64,000 nt of DNA from Thiosocius sp963736445 (GTDB lineage Bacteria; Pseudomonadota; Gammaproteobacteria; Chromatiales; Chromatiaceae), in contig CAVTOY010000009.1 in assembly GCA_963736445.1 (NCBI GenBank), positions 1-64,000 of the forward strand. Reading direction: 5' to 3'. Under the pieces are notes generated by a model. It was not told where the DNA came from and searched no databases. It saw only the letters and a list, made by a program, of their open reading frames with translations. Positions 63,818 to 64,000 of the stretch are shown in pieces. Position 1 is the stretch's first letter. Every line of letters starts with the position of its first letter. The translations under genes and the position numbers were made by a program.

Positions 63818-64000
63818 CTATTTCCCTTTTCTTCTGGCCACACCAGACCCGAGCAGGCCTATCGCCAGCAACAAAATCGATCCGGGCTCTGGGATAGGCG
63901 CGAAACTCAACACTGCGTTGAAGCCCGCTGCGTTCGCCGATGTCTGCAGGTTATGGCCAGTGAGCGCGACCGTTTCGTTGGCTGCAATGACATCGGCCAG
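63818..64000 (-). CDS. C-terminus of a PEP-CTERM-sorted protein (partial)
   Basis: The minus strand from the window edge reads 60 codons to TAG at 63818-63820. They end in PEPGSILLLAIGLLGSGVAR followed by RKGK, the PEP-CTERM sorting signal (PEP motif, helix, basic tail). The gene begins outside the window, so function is unknown. The organism should have an exosortase. Confidence 0.88.
   Translation of the reverse strand: MADVIAANETVALTGHNLQTSANAAGFNAVLSFAPIPEPGSILLLAIGLLGSGVARRKGK

Noticed and set aside
63553..63897. Plus-strand open frame near the end
   Set aside because: It overlaps the PEP-CTERM gene on the other strand, which has a strong sorting signal.

Overview
The window looks like chromosome from a GC-rich gammaproteobacterium, probably a sulfur-oxidising, Chromatiales-like lineage. 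The reasons are the thrS-infC pair, a sigma-54 regulon with NitT/TauT-type transport, c-type cytochromes, a PEP-CTERM protein, and a sodium-type (Mrp) membrane machinery. The taxonomic placement is inference; no rRNA or other marker is present.

Layout. 0.1-4.2 kb: infC, thrS and bioA on the minus strand. infC seems to start at AUC; infC and thrS carry single-base frameshifts that are most likely sequence errors. 4.6-16.3 kb: a tightly coupled 14-gene operon holding Mrp antiporter subunits (E, F, G, DUF4040, B, C, D and a second D/NuoL-like subunit), then NuoH-, NuoB-, NuoC- and NuoD-like subunits, a NuoI-like ferredoxin fused to a GltD/NfnB-type flavoprotein, and a rubrerythrin-like protein. 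The order is that of archaeal MBX/MBS complexes. The large subunit keeps only one cysteine of each nickel-binding CxxC pair. This is the best candidate for an undescribed system: a sodium-coupled, NAD(P)H-linked respiratory complex acting on a sulfur or other non-H2 substrate.

16.5-26.3 kb: small conserved proteins, a NYN-domain RNase-like protein, a SPOR-domain membrane protein whose stop codon lies in a 247-bp inverted-repeat element, an SDR oxidoreductase, and a cytochrome c4-like protein. 26.4-35.1 kb: two sigma-54 operons (ABC transporter plus NifA-type regulator; OsmC, acyl-CoA dehydrogenase-like, DUF302, rubredoxin-rubredoxin reductase fusion). Both have a near-identical upstream motif, which suggests one regulon for uptake and oxidation of an unknown compound. 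35.4-36.9 kb: an NhaD-type antiporter broken by about eight frameshifts.

37-51.5 kb: envelope and accessory genes: NlpC/P60-like, M23 lipoprotein, two type IV pilin-like proteins, an ExeA-like ATPase truncated by a second copy of the inverted-repeat element, a broken sulfatase, a TIR-domain membrane protein, DUF4403 and a YncE-like propeller. 51.8-64 kb: mobile and repeat-rich DNA: a tyrosine recombinase gene split by a 472-bp MITE-like element with a 6-bp target duplication, an IS200-type transposase, an autotransporter with thirteen 25-residue repeats, a large secreted protein, a MauG/CcpA-type dihaem peroxidase, an AT-richer orphan with a cysteine-rich tail, several families of dispersed intergenic repeats, and the C-terminus of a PEP-CTERM protein running off the end.
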